Assembly: GCA_002359495.1 (NCBI GenBank)
Contig: DENB01000029.1
Coordinates: 57,667 to 121,666, forward strand
Source of the DNA: Enterobacteriaceae bacterium UBA2655
Lineage (GTDB): Bacteria > Pseudomonadota > Gammaproteobacteria > Enterobacterales > Enterobacteriaceae
Length of the DNA stretch: 64,000 nucleotides
Reading direction: 5' to 3'
The notes below the pieces were generated by a model. That model had not been told where the DNA came from. It made no database searches and saw nothing but the letters and a program-made list of their open reading frames with translations. The position numbers and the translations under genes were made by a program. Of this stretch, positions 51,708 through 62,240 are shown in pieces (position 1 is the stretch's first letter; every line of letters begins with the position of its first letter).

Positions 51708-51975
51708 TTAGGTTTAAAGATGGTGGAATAACCAGGACGGGAAAACAGTATACCGGAAACCACTATCTGCGACAATTGATGAATCAACGCCATCCTCCAA
51801 CGCAGTGCTGAGGTAACATAGCGGATTGCCCTGGCGGAAATGTTGACCTGCGTCACAAAGTTACCGCCCGGCTGAATCGAGTAAGCGCAAACGGTGAAAT
51901 TATGACCGTCGAAGGAATAATGGCGGTAATAAGGGAAAAGGATCGCCGTCAGGCGCAGGGCTGACGGCGCGGCGG

Positions 51976-52764
51976 CTACGCCTTTTCCAGGGTTTTGACC
52001 TGCTGCCAGGCCGCTTCCATCTGATCCAGCGTGGCTTCCGGCAGAGTCAGGCCCTGTGCGGCGATGATGGCTTCAACCTGACGGAAGCGGCGCTCGAATT
52101 TATCATTGGCCTTCTGCAGCGCGGTTTCCGCCTTGCTGCCCAGATGGCGGGAGAGGTTTACCGTAGCGAACAGCAGATCGCCGATCTCCTCCTCCAGCTT
52201 CGCCTGATCCACGACCGCCTGCTGCGCCTCGAACATCACTTCGTCGATCTCTTCGTGAACTTTTTCCACCACCGGGCCGAGCGTGGTCCAGTCGAATCCG
52301 ACGTGGCTGCAGCGCTTCTGGATTTTATGGGCGCGCATCAGGGCCGGCAGCGCTTTGGGGATATCGTCAAGCGCGGAGTGCTGCGCTTTGTCTGCGCGCT
52401 CGTCGCGTTTGATCTGTTCCCAGTTTTGCAGCACTTCGCGGCTGCTCGTCACCTGCGCGTCGCCGAAAATATGTGGATGGCGGCGCTCCAGCTTGTCGCT
52501 GATGGCGTTGCAGATATCGTCAAAGTTAAAGCGATCCTGCTCGCTCGCCATCTGGGCGTAAAATACCACCTGAAACATCAGGTCGCCCAGCTCGCCGCGC
52601 AGATCGTCGAAATCTTCGCGCTGAATGGCGTCCAGCACTTCGTAAGTTTCTTCCAGGGTATAAGGCGCGATAGTGGCGAAAGTCTGTTCGCGATCCCAAG
52701 GACAGCCCCGTTGCGGATCGCGCAGGGTTTGCATGATGTTAAGCAGGCGTTCGAGAGAAGACAT
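51976..52764 (-). CDS. mazG: Nucleoside triphosphate pyrophosphohydrolase MazG
   Basis: MazG hydrolyses NTPs to NMP and PPi. It has two MazG domains, the first with LRDPQRGCPWDREQTFATIA and EETYEVLDAIQ...ELGDLMFQVV, the second with EEIDEVMFEAQQ and EEIGDLLFATVNLSRHLG, where the E-E-x-x-E/E-x-x-D metal-binding pattern is visible. Length is 262 aa (E. coli 263). It follows relA by 74 nt; the mazEF toxin-antitoxin pair that separates these genes in E. coli is absent. Confidence 0.97.
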   Translation of the reverse strand: MSSLERLLNIMQTLRDPQRGCPWDREQTFATIAPYTLEETYEVLDAIQREDFDDLRGELGDLMFQVVFYAQMASEQDRFNFDDICNAISDKLERRHPHIFGDAQVTSSREVLQNWEQIKRDERADKAQHSALDDIPKALPALMRAHKIQKRCSHVGFDWTTLGPVVEKVHEEIDEVMFEAQQAVVDQAKLEEEIGDLLFATVNLSRHLGSKAETALQKANDKFERRFRQVEAIIAAQGLTLPEATLDQMEAAWQQVKTLEKA

Positions 52765-52791
52765 AGGCAGTTCCGTTAAAAAGCATAAAGG

Positions 52792-52822
52792 CGCAGCCCG
52801 CCTGAAGTCTCGGGCTGGCTGC
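52792..52822. repeat. Inverted repeat between relA and mazG
   Basis: CGCAGCCCG (52792-52800) and CGGGCTGGCTGCG (52811-52823) pair with one bulged base around a 10-nt loop, in the 74-nt gap between relA and mazG. There is no T-run. Confidence 0.5.
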
Positions 52823-52838
52823 GTAAGCCGAAGGCGGA

Positions 52839-55073
52839 TCAGTGCAATCGCTTCGCGTCGATGATATCCGGCACCTGATTCAGCCGCGCCAGCACGCGTC
52901 CCAGCACCTGCTGGTTATAAATCTCGATATCCATATCGATGGTGGCGAGCTGCTTTCTGGTATCGCTGCGGCTGGAGACGCCCAGCACGTTGACCTTTTC
53001 GTTGGCAAGGATGGTGGTGATATCGCGCAGCAAACCGCTGCGATCGTTGGCGGTAACGCGCACCACCAGCGAGTAGCCGCTGGAGTAACTTTCGCCCCAG
53101 ACCGCGTCGACGATGCGTTCCGGCGCATGGCTGATGAGTTCGGCCAGCTGCTCGCAGTCGGCGCGGTGAATGGAGATGCCGCGTCCCTGGGTGATAAAGC
53201 CGACGATATCGTCGCCCGGGATCGGCTGGCAGCAGCGCGCGATATGGTGCATCAGGTTGCCGACGCCCTCCACTACCACCCGGCCGCTCTCTTTACGCGG
53301 CGAGGCCGGCGCGTATGATTTTTGCGTCAGCTGGCGCAGCGCCTCGCGATCTTCCTCTTCCGCGCTCGGCTTGTTCAGCTTCGCCTGCAGATAGTTGATC
53401 ATCTGGTTGAGACGAATATCCCCGCCGCCGATGGCCGCCAGTAGTTCATCCAGCGAGCTGACGTTGTAGCGCGGCAGCAAGACTTTTTCCGCCTCTTTTA
53501 GACTGATGTCGAGATGGCTCAGCTCGCTGTCGAGAATTTGACGTCCGGCGATAATGTTTTTATCGCGATCTTGCTTGCGGAACCAGGCGTGAATTTTCGA
53601 GCGTCCGCGACTGGTAGTGATATAGCCGAGGTTGGGGTTCAGCCAGTCGCGGCTCGGGTTCGGCTGTTTCTGGGTGATAACCTCGACCTGATCGCCCATT
53701 TGCAGCTGATAGGTAAAGGGCACGATGCGACCGCCGATTTTCGCGCCGATGCAGCGGTGGCCGATATCGCTGTGAATATGGTAAGCGAAATCGAGCGGCG
53801 TGGAGCCGGCTGGCAGATCCACCACGTCCCCTTTGGGCGTAAAGACGTAAACGCGATCGTCGAAGACCTGGCTGCGCACCTCTTCCAGCATTTCGCCGGA
53901 ATCCGCCATCTCTTCCTGCCAGGCGATCAGCTTACGCAGCCAGGCGATACGTTCTTCATGCCCCGCCGCGCCGCGCGCATTGCTGTTGCCCGGCCCTTCT
54001 TTGTATTTCCAGTGCGCGGCGACGCCCAGCTCCGCATCTTCATGCATCTGGCGGGTGCGGATCTGAATCTCCACCGTTTTGCCCTGCGGACCCAGCACCA
54101 CGGTGTGAATGGATTGATAGCCGTTGGGCTTGGGATTGGCGACGTAGTCGTCAAACTCGTCCGGCAGATGACGGTAAAGCGTATGGACAATGCCCAGCGC
54201 GCCGTAGCAGTCCTGCAGACGATCGGCGACGATGCGCACCGCGCGCACGTCGAACAATTCGTCGAACGCCAACGACTTCTTCTGCATTTTGCGCCAGATG
54301 CTATAGATGTGCTTGGGACGGCCGTAGACTTCCGCGCGCACGCCCTCTTTCGTCATCTCTTTGCGCAGCCCCGCGACAAAATTTTCGATGTACTGTTCGC
54401 GATCGATGCGGCGCTCATGCAGCAGCCTGGCGATGCGCTTGTACTCGTCGGGGTGCAGGTAGCGGAAGCAGTAATCCTCCAGCTCCCATTTCAGCTGGCC
54501 GATGCCCAGTCGGTTGGCCAGCGGCGCATAGATATTGGTGCTCTCTTTCGCCGCCAGCACGCGCTCATCTTCGGGCGCGTCTTTCATTTCGCGCAGATGG
54601 GCGATGCGCTCCGCCAGCTTGATCACCACGCAGCGGAAATCTTCCACCATCGCCAGCAGCATGCGCCGCACGTTATCGACCTGCTCGGAGGCCATCGAGT
54701 CGTTATGAATCGCTTTCAGCTGGCGAATGGCGTCCATGTCGCGCACGCCGTGCACCAGCGAGACGATTCCTGTGCCGACGGTCTGCTCCAGCTCCTCTTC
54801 GCTGACCACCTCGGCATGAGCCAGCGGAAAAATCAGCGCGGCGCGCAGGCTGTCGATATCCATGCTGAGCATCGACAGGATTTCGACCATCTCGATGCCG
54901 CGCCACAGCAGCAGCGTCTGATCGGGGTGCCCGCGCGTTTCAGCTTCACAGTAGCGCCAAGTGTCAGCGAGACGGGCGCATGATTGCGGGTTGGCGATGC
55001 CAAGGCTTTCGATCCACTGATCGAGAGCAAACTCCCCGGCCGTATTTAAATGCGCACTTCTTACCGCAACCAT
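52839..55073 (-). CDS. relA: GTP pyrophosphokinase RelA
   Basis: RelA is the ribosome-associated (p)ppGpp synthetase of the stringent response. I use the ATG at 55073 (MVAVRSAHL, 744 aa, equal to E. coli) with an AGGAG site, not a GTG five codons upstream. Domains: an inactive hydrolase domain (FPLAHAEVVSEEEL replaces the HDxxED motif, as in enteric RelA), synthetase (YGRPKHIYSIWRKMQKKS, DVRAVRIVADRLQDCYGALG, NGYQSIHTVVLGPQG), TGS (VYVFTPKGDVVDLPAGST), the zinc-finger region (RCCQPIPGDDIVGF) and a C-terminal ACT domain. Confidence 0.98.
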   Translation of the reverse strand: MVAVRSAHLNTAGEFALDQWIESLGIANPQSCARLADTWRYCEAETRGHPDQTLLLWRGIEMVEILSMLSMDIDSLRAALIFPLAHAEVVSEEELEQTVGTGIVSLVHGVRDMDAIRQLKAIHNDSMASEQVDNVRRMLLAMVEDFRCVVIKLAERIAHLREMKDAPEDERVLAAKESTNIYAPLANRLGIGQLKWELEDYCFRYLHPDEYKRIARLLHERRIDREQYIENFVAGLRKEMTKEGVRAEVYGRPKHIYSIWRKMQKKSLAFDELFDVRAVRIVADRLQDCYGALGIVHTLYRHLPDEFDDYVANPKPNGYQSIHTVVLGPQGKTVEIQIRTRQMHEDAELGVAAHWKYKEGPGNSNARGAAGHEERIAWLRKLIAWQEEMADSGEMLEEVRSQVFDDRVYVFTPKGDVVDLPAGSTPLDFAYHIHSDIGHRCIGAKIGGRIVPFTYQLQMGDQVEVITQKQPNPSRDWLNPNLGYITTSRGRSKIHAWFRKQDRDKNIIAGRQILDSELSHLDISLKEAEKVLLPRYNVSSLDELLAAIGGGDIRLNQMINYLQAKLNKPSAEEEDREALRQLTQKSYAPASPRKESGRVVVEGVGNLMHHIARCCQPIPGDDIVGFITQGRGISIHRADCEQLAELISHAPERIVDAVWGESYSSGYSLVVRVTANDRSGLLRDITTILANEKVNVLGVSSRSDTRKQLATIDMDIEIYNQQVLGRVLARLNQVPDIIDAKRLH

Positions 55074-55105
55074 ATCCTCTCCTGCCACAGCCGCTTAACG
55101 GCAGC

Positions 55106-56422
55106 TTATGTTTTGCTGAACAGCACCATGGATTCCAGATGGCTGGTATGAGGAAACATATCCAGCATCGCGACCCTTTCCAGATGGTAGCCCGCCGACA
55201 GCAATGTCTGACTGTCGCGGGCAAGCGTTGTAGGGTTACAGGAAACGTAGACCACACGTTCCGGGGCAAGTTTAACGATATGCGACATTACGCCCGCCGC
55301 GCCGGCCCGTGCCGGATCCAGCAACACCTTGTTAAATCCCTGCGCCGCCCAAGGCTGGCGCGAAACGTCCTCTTCCAGGTTGTGCTGAAAAAAGGCGACA
55401 TTTTTAAGATTATTCAGGTCGGCATTATACTCTGCCTGCCTGACTAATGCTGCAACGCCCTCCACACCAACCGCATTTAATATAAATTTTCCTACAGGAA
55501 GTGTGAAGTTTCCCATACCGCAAAACAGATCGAGCACGCGGTCCTGCGGCTGTAAATCCAGCCAGTCGATCGCCTTCGCCACCATCTGCTGGTTCACCGC
55601 ATCGTTCACCTGAATAAAATCCTGCGGGCTGAAGGTGAGCTTCAGGTTATGGGACTGATAAAAAGGCGTTTCCCGGCTCAGCGCGGTCAACGTCTCGCCG
55701 CCGTCCGCCAGAAACAGCATCAGCCGATGGTCATGCGAAAAGCGTTCCAGTTTTTGCCGATCGTCGCTGGTCAGCGCATCAAGATGGCGCAGCACCATCA
55801 GCGGACCGTTATCCGCCAGCACCAGCTCAAGATGTCCGAGCCGCTTTGCCGCCTTAAGCTCGCTCAGGCAGGCTTTAATCGCCGGCAGCAGCGCCTCAAG
55901 TTCGGGCGCCAGAATGGGGCACTGCGCGATATCCACCAGATCGTTGCTCGCCGCCTGACGAAATCCCATCGCCAGCCGCTGCGTTTTCGGCTGCCATTGC
56001 AGCCCTAAACGGGCGCGACGTCGATAGCGCCAGGGCGCGCCGGCGATGATTTCCTCCACCGCGACCGGCTGCTGCGTCTCGCGGCTGAGCATGCGGGCCA
56101 GCGCCTGCGCTTTGCTGCTCTGCTGCAGCGCTTCGCTGACGTGCTGCTGCTGGCAGCCGCCGCAAACGCCGAAGTAAGGGCAGCGCGGCGCGACGCGCAC
56201 CGGACTTCGGCTCAGCAAACGCGTCGCTTTCGCGCGCGCGAACTGCCGCTTATCCTCCAGCAGCGTGACTTCCGCCTGTTCGCCGGGCAGTGCGCCGGCG
56301 ACGAACAGCGTCTTGCCCTGATGCCGCGCGACGCCCTGACCGAATTGATCCAGGTCGTCAATGGTGACGGTAATGCGCTGCCGGGTCGTCACACGCTTTT
56401 TTGCGGAGTAAAATTGCGCCAT
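55106..56422 (-). CDS. rlmD: 23S rRNA (uracil-1939-C5) methyltransferase RlmD
   Basis: RlmD methylates U1939 of 23S rRNA. The N-terminal TRAM domain (about 12-70, [20 protein letters not shown]), the 4Fe-4S ligands in [14 protein letters not shown] (about 82-95) plus a cysteine in IAQCPIL, and the methyltransferase motifs [23 protein letters not shown] and [13 protein letters not shown] with the catalytic cysteine are present. Length is 438 aa (E. coli 433). It lies 32 nt upstream of relA and is divergent from barA. Confidence 0.97.
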   Translation of the reverse strand: MAQFYSAKKRVTTRQRITVTIDDLDQFGQGVARHQGKTLFVAGALPGEQAEVTLLEDKRQFARAKATRLLSRSPVRVAPRCPYFGVCGGCQQQHVSEALQQSSKAQALARMLSRETQQPVAVEEIIAGAPWRYRRRARLGLQWQPKTQRLAMGFRQAASNDLVDIAQCPILAPELEALLPAIKACLSELKAAKRLGHLELVLADNGPLMVLRHLDALTSDDRQKLERFSHDHRLMLFLADGGETLTALSRETPFYQSHNLKLTFSPQDFIQVNDAVNQQMVAKAIDWLDLQPQDRVLDLFCGMGNFTLPVGKFILNAVGVEGVAALVRQAEYNADLNNLKNVAFFQHNLEEDVSRQPWAAQGFNKVLLDPARAGAAGVMSHIVKLAPERVVYVSCNPTTLARDSQTLLSAGYHLERVAMLDMFPHTSHLESMVLFSKT

Positions 56423-56521
56423 AGTGTTGTGAATTCTCTATAAACTTGTCACGTTGCGTCTGCACGGGAGTTTCCCGTCAGGCACAGGGATCGTAATGCC
56501 AGGAGTAGCCAGGCGACTATT

Positions 56522-59245
56522 ATGACGAAATACAGCCTGCGGGCGCGAATGATGATTTTGATTCTGGCGCCGACCTTGATGATTGGTCTGCTGCTCAGCA
56601 CATTTTTTGTGGTGCATCGTTACAATGAACTGCAGCGCCAGGTGATTGACGCCGGCGCCAATATTATCGAGCCGCTGGCGGTCTCCAGCGAATACGGCAT
56701 GGCCTGGAATAATCGCGTTGCGATCCATCAGCTGGTCAGCCTGCTGCATCGCCGCCATTCCGATATTGTCCGCGCCATCGCGGTTTTCGACAACCATAAC
56801 CGCCTCTACGTCACTTCAAATAATCTTCATACGCCCGACCTGATGCAAAAAGAGGACTCCGCTATCCTGAGCGACACGGTGTCGATTGAGCGCAGCGGCA
56901 ACCTGATGATCCTGCGCACGCCGATTATCACGGAGCGCGCGGCGCCGGACGAGCTGACCGGCACAGAGGCCAAACCGGCCGGCAATCCGCTGGGCTACGT
57001 GGCGATTGAGCTGGATCTGCAATCGGTGCGGCTGCAGCAGTACAAAGAGGTGTTCGTCGCGACGCTGCTGCTGCTCTTCTGTCTCTGCATCGCCATGCTA
57101 TTCGCCTATCGTCTGATGCGCGACGTCACCGGCCCGATCCGCAACATGGTGGCGACGGTGGACCGCATTCGCCGCGGCCAGCTCGACAGCCGCGTCGAGG
57201 GCTATATGCTGGGCGAGCTGAGCATGCTGAAGAACGGCATTAACGCCATGGCGATGTCGCTCACCGCCTACCACGAGGAGATGCAGCACAACATCGATCA
57301 GGCGACCTCCGATCTGCGGGAAACGTTAGAGCAGTTAGAGATCCAAAACGTCGAGTTGGATCTGGCGAAAAAGCGCGCGCAGGAAGCCGCGCGCATCAAA
57401 TCGGAATTTTTGGCCAATATGTCTCACGAGCTGCGCACGCCGCTGAACGGCGTCATCGGCTTTACCCGGCAGATGCTAAAAACCGGGCTTAGCACCACGC
57501 AGCGCGACTATATGCTGACCATTGAGCGCTCGGCCAACAACCTGCTGAGCATCATTAACGACGTGCTCGACTTCTCCAAACTGGAGGCAGGCAGGCTGGT
57601 GCTGGAGTCGATTCCTTTTCCGCTGCGCGCCACGCTGGATGAAACGGTGGTGCTGCTGGCGCCGTCCGCCCATGAAAAATCGCTGGAGCTGACCGTCAGC
57701 CTGGATAAAACCGTGCCGGACAATGTGATTGGCGATCCGCTGCGCCTGCAGCAAATTCTCATCAACCTGATGGGCAACGCGATTAAATTCACCGAGCAGG
57801 GCACCATCGAACTTCAGGTGAAAAAACGCGGGCAAAACAGTACCTGCGTCGAGCTGGAAATCCAGGTCCGCGATACCGGCATCGGCATTTCGGAACAGCA
57901 GCAGTCGCAGTTGTTTCAGGCGTTTCGTCAAGCGGACACCAGTATTTCCCGTCGCCACGGCGGCACCGGCCTCGGGCTGGTGATCACCCAGCGGCTGGTG
58001 AAGGAGATGGGCGGCGAAATCGCTTTCAACAGCCGCCTTAACCAGGGCTCGACCTTCCTGGTCTATATTCAGCTCGATCTCAATCCTAACGCCCCCAGCA
58101 TGCCGCGCGCGCTGGATGCGCTGAACCAGTCGCGCCTCGCCTATGTCGAGCCTCATCCGGCGGCCTCCAGAGCCGTGCTGCAAACCCTGAGCGCCACGCC
58201 GTTGCAAGTGCATTACAGCAGCACACTGGAGGCGCTCGGCGATAATTACTTCAGCACTCTGCTGATTGCGCTGCCGATCGACGTCACCCGCAAAGAGATT
58301 TTCGCCGAAGGCCGCATCCCGGCGCTGCTGGAGCACGCCGACTACGTGGTTATGGCGTTGCCGAGCCAGATGATGATCTACGCTGACGAGCTGAAGATGC
58401 GCGGCATCGACGCCTGCATCACCAAGCCGGTTTCGATGACGCGCCTGATGCCGATTCTGCTCGATCTGCATGCGCGCCAGCATGACGAACTGCCCGCCAG
58501 CCCGCGTTTACCGCTGACCGTGATGGCGGTGGACGACAATCCGGCCAACCTTAAACTGATCGGCGCCTTGCTGGCGGAACAGGTTGAAAACAGCATACTG
58601 TGCGACAGCGCCGAACAGGCGATTCAGCAGGCGCGTCGCCAGAAGCTCGACCTCATTTTGATGGATATCCAGATGCCGGATATCGACGGTATTCGCGCCA
58701 GCGAAATTATCCGCAACCTGCCGCTGCATGGCGGCACGCCTATCGTCGCGGTCACCGCCCACGCCATCGACGGCGAGCGCGAACAGTTAATCAAAGCCGG
58801 GATGAATGACTATCTGGCGAAGCCGATTGAAGAGAGCAAGCTGAGCCTGCTGTTGGCGCGTTACGCCCCCGCGCCGACGCCGTCCGCGCCGTTGCCGCAT
58901 CTGACGATTTCTCTCGACTGGCCGCTGGCGCTGCGTCAGGCCGCCAACAAGCCGGAGCTGGCGCGCGACCTGTTGCGGATGCTGCTCGACTTTATGCCGG
59001 AAGTGCGTGAAACCATGGAAAGGTGCATGGCGACCAACGATGCGGTCTCGCTGCGCGACATCATCCATAAACTGCACGGCAGCGCCAGCTACAGCGGCGT
59101 GCCGCGCATGAAACAGCTTTGTCAGCAGCTGGAAAAAAACCTGCACCAGGCGAGCGACATCGCGGCGCTGGAGCCGGAGCTGCTGGAGCTGATCGACGAG
59201 ATGGAAAACGTGGCGCGGGAAGCACGCAGCCTGCTGGAGGAATAA
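56522..59245 (+). CDS. barA: Hybrid sensor histidine kinase BarA
   Basis: BarA is the tripartite sensor of the BarA-UvrY system that activates the CsrB/C RNAs. Order: TM1 (about 10-32), periplasmic part, TM2 (about 176-198), HAMP, histidine kinase with His302 in [14 protein letters not shown] and [19 protein letters not shown], a degenerate receiver-like segment, a receiver ([32 protein letters not shown] with phospho-Asp) and a C-terminal HPt ([17 protein letters not shown]). Length is 907 aa (E. coli 918). It is monocistronic and divergent from rlmD. Through Csr it can affect flhDC, whose copy here carries leader hairpins. Confidence 0.97.
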   Translation: MTKYSLRARMMILILAPTLMIGLLLSTFFVVHRYNELQRQVIDAGANIIEPLAVSSEYGMAWNNRVAIHQLVSLLHRRHSDIVRAIAVFDNHNRLYVTSNNLHTPDLMQKEDSAILSDTVSIERSGNLMILRTPIITERAAPDELTGTEAKPAGNPLGYVAIELDLQSVRLQQYKEVFVATLLLLFCLCIAMLFAYRLMRDVTGPIRNMVATVDRIRRGQLDSRVEGYMLGELSMLKNGINAMAMSLTAYHEEMQHNIDQATSDLRETLEQLEIQNVELDLAKKRAQEAARIKSEFLANMSHELRTPLNGVIGFTRQMLKTGLSTTQRDYMLTIERSANNLLSIINDVLDFSKLEAGRLVLESIPFPLRATLDETVVLLAPSAHEKSLELTVSLDKTVPDNVIGDPLRLQQILINLMGNAIKFTEQGTIELQVKKRGQNSTCVELEIQVRDTGIGISEQQQSQLFQAFRQADTSISRRHGGTGLGLVITQRLVKEMGGEIAFNSRLNQGSTFLVYIQLDLNPNAPSMPRALDALNQSRLAYVEPHPAASRAVLQTLSATPLQVHYSSTLEALGDNYFSTLLIALPIDVTRKEIFAEGRIPALLEHADYVVMALPSQMMIYADELKMRGIDACITKPVSMTRLMPILLDLHARQHDELPASPRLPLTVMAVDDNPANLKLIGALLAEQVENSILCDSAEQAIQQARRQKLDLILMDIQMPDIDGIRASEIIRNLPLHGGTPIVAVTAHAIDGEREQLIKAGMNDYLAKPIEESKLSLLLARYAPAPTPSAPLPHLTISLDWPLALRQAANKPELARDLLRMLLDFMPEVRETMERCMATNDAVSLRDIIHKLHGSASYSGVPRMKQLCQQLEKNLHQASDIAALEPELLELIDEMENVAREARSLLEE

Positions 59246-59292
59246 TTCCCCCTTCCCGGCGGGAAAGGGGTGAGGTTAACGCGTCGCGCCCG

Positions 59293-60432
59293 TCAGATAA
59301 GCTGACCGACTTTCAGGCTGGCGGCGATATTGCGCGCCGTCATGCGCACATTCTGCCCGGCATTATCCAGCGCCTCTTCCAGCGAGCAGATGCTGTAAAG
59401 CACGCTGAATACCGCATCGATGCCGTGCTGATGCACCACGCCGACATCCGCCGTCAGGCTGCCGGCGATGCCGATGACCGGCTTGTTGAAACGCTTCGCC
59501 ACATTCGCCACGCCGATCGGCACCTTGCCGTTGATGGTCTGGCTGTCGATGCGCCCTTCGCCGGTGATCACCAGCGTCGCGTCTTTGACCTGCTCCGCCA
59601 GCCCCAGCGCTTCGGTGACGATCTCAATGCCGCGCCGCAATTCGGCCTGACAAAAGGCGTGCAGCGCCGCGCCCATGCCGCCAGCCGCGCCGCCGCCGGG
59701 AATATGCAGCACGTCGATATCGAGATCGCGGCGAATAATCTCCGCGTAGTGCGCCAGCGCCTGGTCAAGCTGCCGCACCCGTTCAGGCGTGGCGCCCTTC
59801 TGCGGGCCGAAGATCGCCGAGGCGCCCTGATCGCCGATCAGCGGATTGGTGACGTCGCAGGCGACTTCGAAGCGACAGTGAGCGATGCGATCGTCCAGGC
59901 TGCCGATGTCGATGCGATCCAGTTTGGGCAGCGCGCCGCCGCCAAAGCCGATCTGCTCGCCCTGCTTATCCAGCAGTCGCGCGCCGAGCGCCTGCATCAT
60001 GCCGGCGCCGCCGTCGTTGGTGGCGCTGCCGCCGATGCCGATAATAAAATGCTCCACGCCCCTGTCGAGCGCGTTTTTAATCAGCTCGCCGGTGCCGTAC
60101 GAGGTGGTAATGAGCGGATCGCGCTTTGCCGTCGGCACCAGTTCCAGCCCGCTCGCCGCCGCCATTTCAATAAATGCGGTGCGTTCATCGCCGGAGAGGC
60201 CATAAAACGCATCGACCTCTTCGCCAAGCGGACCGGTCACCGCCAGCCTGACGATTTTTCCCTGGGTCGCCGCCACCATCGCCTCTACCGTTCCCTCGCC
60301 GCCGTCGGCGACAGGCAATTTTACGTAGCTGGCGTCGGGAAAGATGTCGCGGAATCCCGCCTCAATCGCCGAAGCGACTTCCAGAGCGGTTAAACTTTCT
60401 TTGTATGAATCCGGTGCGATAACGATTTTCAT
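59293..60432 (-). CDS. garK: Glycerate 2-kinase GarK
   Basis: GarK phosphorylates D-glycerate to 2-phosphoglycerate, the last step of glucarate/galactarate breakdown, which feeds enolase. MKIVIAPDSYKESLTALEVA, LPVADGGEGTVEAMVAATQG and GIGGSATNDGGAGMMQALGA are the glycerate-kinase type 1 signatures. I use the ATG at 60432 (379 aa; E. coli 381) over a TTG two codons upstream. It is the last gene of gudX-gudD-garL-garR-garK and converges on barA. Confidence 0.96.
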   Translation of the reverse strand: MKIVIAPDSYKESLTALEVASAIEAGFRDIFPDASYVKLPVADGGEGTVEAMVAATQGKIVRLAVTGPLGEEVDAFYGLSGDERTAFIEMAAASGLELVPTAKRDPLITTSYGTGELIKNALDRGVEHFIIGIGGSATNDGGAGMMQALGARLLDKQGEQIGFGGGALPKLDRIDIGSLDDRIAHCRFEVACDVTNPLIGDQGASAIFGPQKGATPERVRQLDQALAHYAEIIRRDLDIDVLHIPGGGAAGGMGAALHAFCQAELRRGIEIVTEALGLAEQVKDATLVITGEGRIDSQTINGKVPIGVANVAKRFNKPVIGIAGSLTADVGVVHQHGIDAVFSVLYSICSLEEALDNAGQNVRMTARNIAASLKVGQLI

Positions 60433-60488
60433 AGGCAATCCGAGCGCAGATAGTTGACTGAAGTCAGTCCTGACGTGGCAGAAAGGCT

Positions 60489-60513
60489 GTCCGGCATCGG
60501 AAGGATGCCGGAC
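60489..60513. repeat. REP-like inverted repeat between garR and garK
   Basis: GTCCGGCATC (60489-60498) and GATGCCGGAC (60504-60513) form a 10-bp perfect stem with a 5-nt loop in the 88-nt garR-garK gap. The GATGCCGGA core resembles enteric REP elements. It may uncouple garK expression from the genes before it. Confidence 0.7.
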
Positions 60514-60520
60514 GCGGGAT

Positions 60521-61405
60521 CTACCGTGAAATCTCGACCTTTGCTAACTGTTCATAATAGCAGGCGAGCGCGCTATGGTCGGCGCTGCCTTTACCGTCGG
60601 CCTTCAGCGCCTGCATCATCTCCATCACCGAGGCCGTCAGCGGCAAGTGCGCGCCCAGCTCATGCGACGTATCCAGCGCGTTCGCCAGATCTTTGATATG
60701 CAGGTCGATACGGAAGCCCGGCTTGAAGTTGCGATCCATCACCATCGGCGCTTTGGCGTCCAGCACCGTGCTGCCCGCCAGGCCGCCGCGAATCGCCTGG
60801 TAAACCAGATCGGGATTGACGCCCGCTTTGGTCGCCAGCGACAGCGCCTCCGACATCGCCGCGATGTTAAGCGCGACGATCACCTGGTTGGCCAGTTTGG
60901 TAACGTTGCCCGCGCCGATGTCGCCGGTATGCACCACCGAGCCCGCCATCGCCTTCATGATGTCGTAGCACTGGTCGAATAGCGCCTTGTCGCCGCCCAC
61001 CATCACCGACAGGGTGCCTTCGATCGCCTTAGGCTCGCCGCCGCTTACCGGCGCATCCAGCATTTTCACCTGTTTTTTCGCCAGCGCGTCATGCACTTCG
61101 CGGCTCGCCAGCGGAGCGATGGAGCTCATATCGATCACCACCAGCCCCGGTTTCGCCCCGTCGATAATGCCGTTTTCTCCCAGGCAGACTTCCTTCACCT
61201 GCGGCGAGTTAGGCACCATGGTGATGATCACGTCGCACTGCTCCGCCACCTCTTTCGACGTTTTCGCCACGGTTGCGCCCAGCTCGGTCAGCTCCGCTTC
61301 GTTTGCCTGATTATGGTCGCGCACCACCAGGCTGTAGCCCGCTTTGATCAGGTTCTTACTCATCGGTTTGCCCATGATGCCGAGGCCGATAAATCCAATT
61401 TTCAT
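60521..61405 (-). CDS. garR: 2-hydroxy-3-oxopropionate (tartronate semialdehyde) reductase GarR
   Basis: GarR reduces tartronate semialdehyde to D-glycerate. The Rossmann motif MKIGFIGLGIMGKPMSKNLI, the substrate loop LDAPVSGGEPKAIEGTLSVM and the catalytic lysine region GNVTKLANQVIVALNIAAM (Lys170) place it in the beta-hydroxyacid dehydrogenase family. Length is 294 aa, as in E. coli. It follows garL by 20 nt. Confidence 0.97.
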   Translation of the reverse strand: MKIGFIGLGIMGKPMSKNLIKAGYSLVVRDHNQANEAELTELGATVAKTSKEVAEQCDVIITMVPNSPQVKEVCLGENGIIDGAKPGLVVIDMSSIAPLASREVHDALAKKQVKMLDAPVSGGEPKAIEGTLSVMVGGDKALFDQCYDIMKAMAGSVVHTGDIGAGNVTKLANQVIVALNIAAMSEALSLATKAGVNPDLVYQAIRGGLAGSTVLDAKAPMVMDRNFKPGFRIDLHIKDLANALDTSHELGAHLPLTASVMEMMQALKADGKGSADHSALACYYEQLAKVEISR

Positions 61406-61425
61406 GCCGTATTCCCCTTAGTCAG

Positions 61426-62193
61426 TTACTTCTTAAAACGGTCGCATAACGCCTGCGTCGCGTTGCGGAAAACCCCTAAATCGCTGCCGACGGCGACAAA
61501 GCTGGCGCCCCATTCGAGGTAACGGCGCGCGTCCGCCTCCACCGGGGCCAGGATGCCGCTCGGTTTGCCCGCCGCTTCGGCGCGTTCGAAGAGGTATTTG
61601 ACCACTTTCAATACTTCCGGGTGCGCCGGCTGGCCGAGGTAGCCCAGCGCCGCCGACAGATCGCCCGGTCCGACGAAAATGCCGTCGACCCCTTCTACCG
61701 CCGCGATGGCGTCGATGTTATCCACCGCCTGCTGCGTTTCGATCTGCACCAGCACCGTAATGTTCTCGTTTACCGTGGCGTTATAATCGGGCAGCGTGCC
61801 GTACATATTGCTGCGATGCGAAACGGAGACGCCGCGAATGCCGGCCGGCGGATAGCGCGTGGAGGCCACCGCGCGCCGCGCTTCCTCTTCAGTTTCCACG
61901 AAAGGGATCAGGAAGTTATAAAAGCCAATATCCAGCAGGCGCTTGATGATCACCGGCTCGTTACAGGGCGGCCGCACCACCGGCGCGCTCCGGCTCCCCT
62001 TCAGCGCCATCAGCTGCGGCACGAAAGTGGTGATGTCGTTAGGGGCGTGCTCGCCATCCAGCACCAGCCAGTCGAAGCCGGCGAGACCCAGCACTTCGGT
62101 GGTAATGGGGTTGGCCAGCGCGCACCAGCTGCCGATTAATGTTTCGCCGGCCAGCAGGCGCTGACGAAACGGGTTAGGCCAGGCATTGCTCAT
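61426..62193 (-). CDS. garL: 5-keto-4-deoxy-D-glucarate aldolase GarL
   Basis: GarL splits 5-keto-4-deoxy-D-glucarate to pyruvate and tartronate semialdehyde. It is a class II aldolase of the HpcH/HpaI family with [15 protein letters not shown] (catalytic histidine), [20 protein letters not shown] (metal ligand glutamate) and [15 protein letters not shown]. Length is 255 aa (E. coli 256). It lies between gudD (47 nt upstream) and garR. Confidence 0.97.
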   Translation of the reverse strand: MSNAWPNPFRQRLLAGETLIGSWCALANPITTEVLGLAGFDWLVLDGEHAPNDITTFVPQLMALKGSRSAPVVRPPCNEPVIIKRLLDIGFYNFLIPFVETEEEARRAVASTRYPPAGIRGVSVSHRSNMYGTLPDYNATVNENITVLVQIETQQAVDNIDAIAAVEGVDGIFVGPGDLSAALGYLGQPAHPEVLKVVKYLFERAEAAGKPSGILAPVEADARRYLEWGASFVAVGSDLGVFRNATQALCDRFKK

Positions 62194-62240
62194 CTGTTTT
62201 GCTCCTGTCGCAACGGCGCCCGCGACGGGCGCCGGAGAAG

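Noticed and set aside
53514..54983. 489-codon open frame antisense to relA
   Set aside because: It lies wholly opposite a highly conserved relA and has no family features; long antisense frames are common in GC-rich genes.
59119..60393. 424-codon open frame overlapping the barA end and antisense to garK
   Set aside because: Opposite a clear glycerate kinase; the translated sequence has no domain signature.
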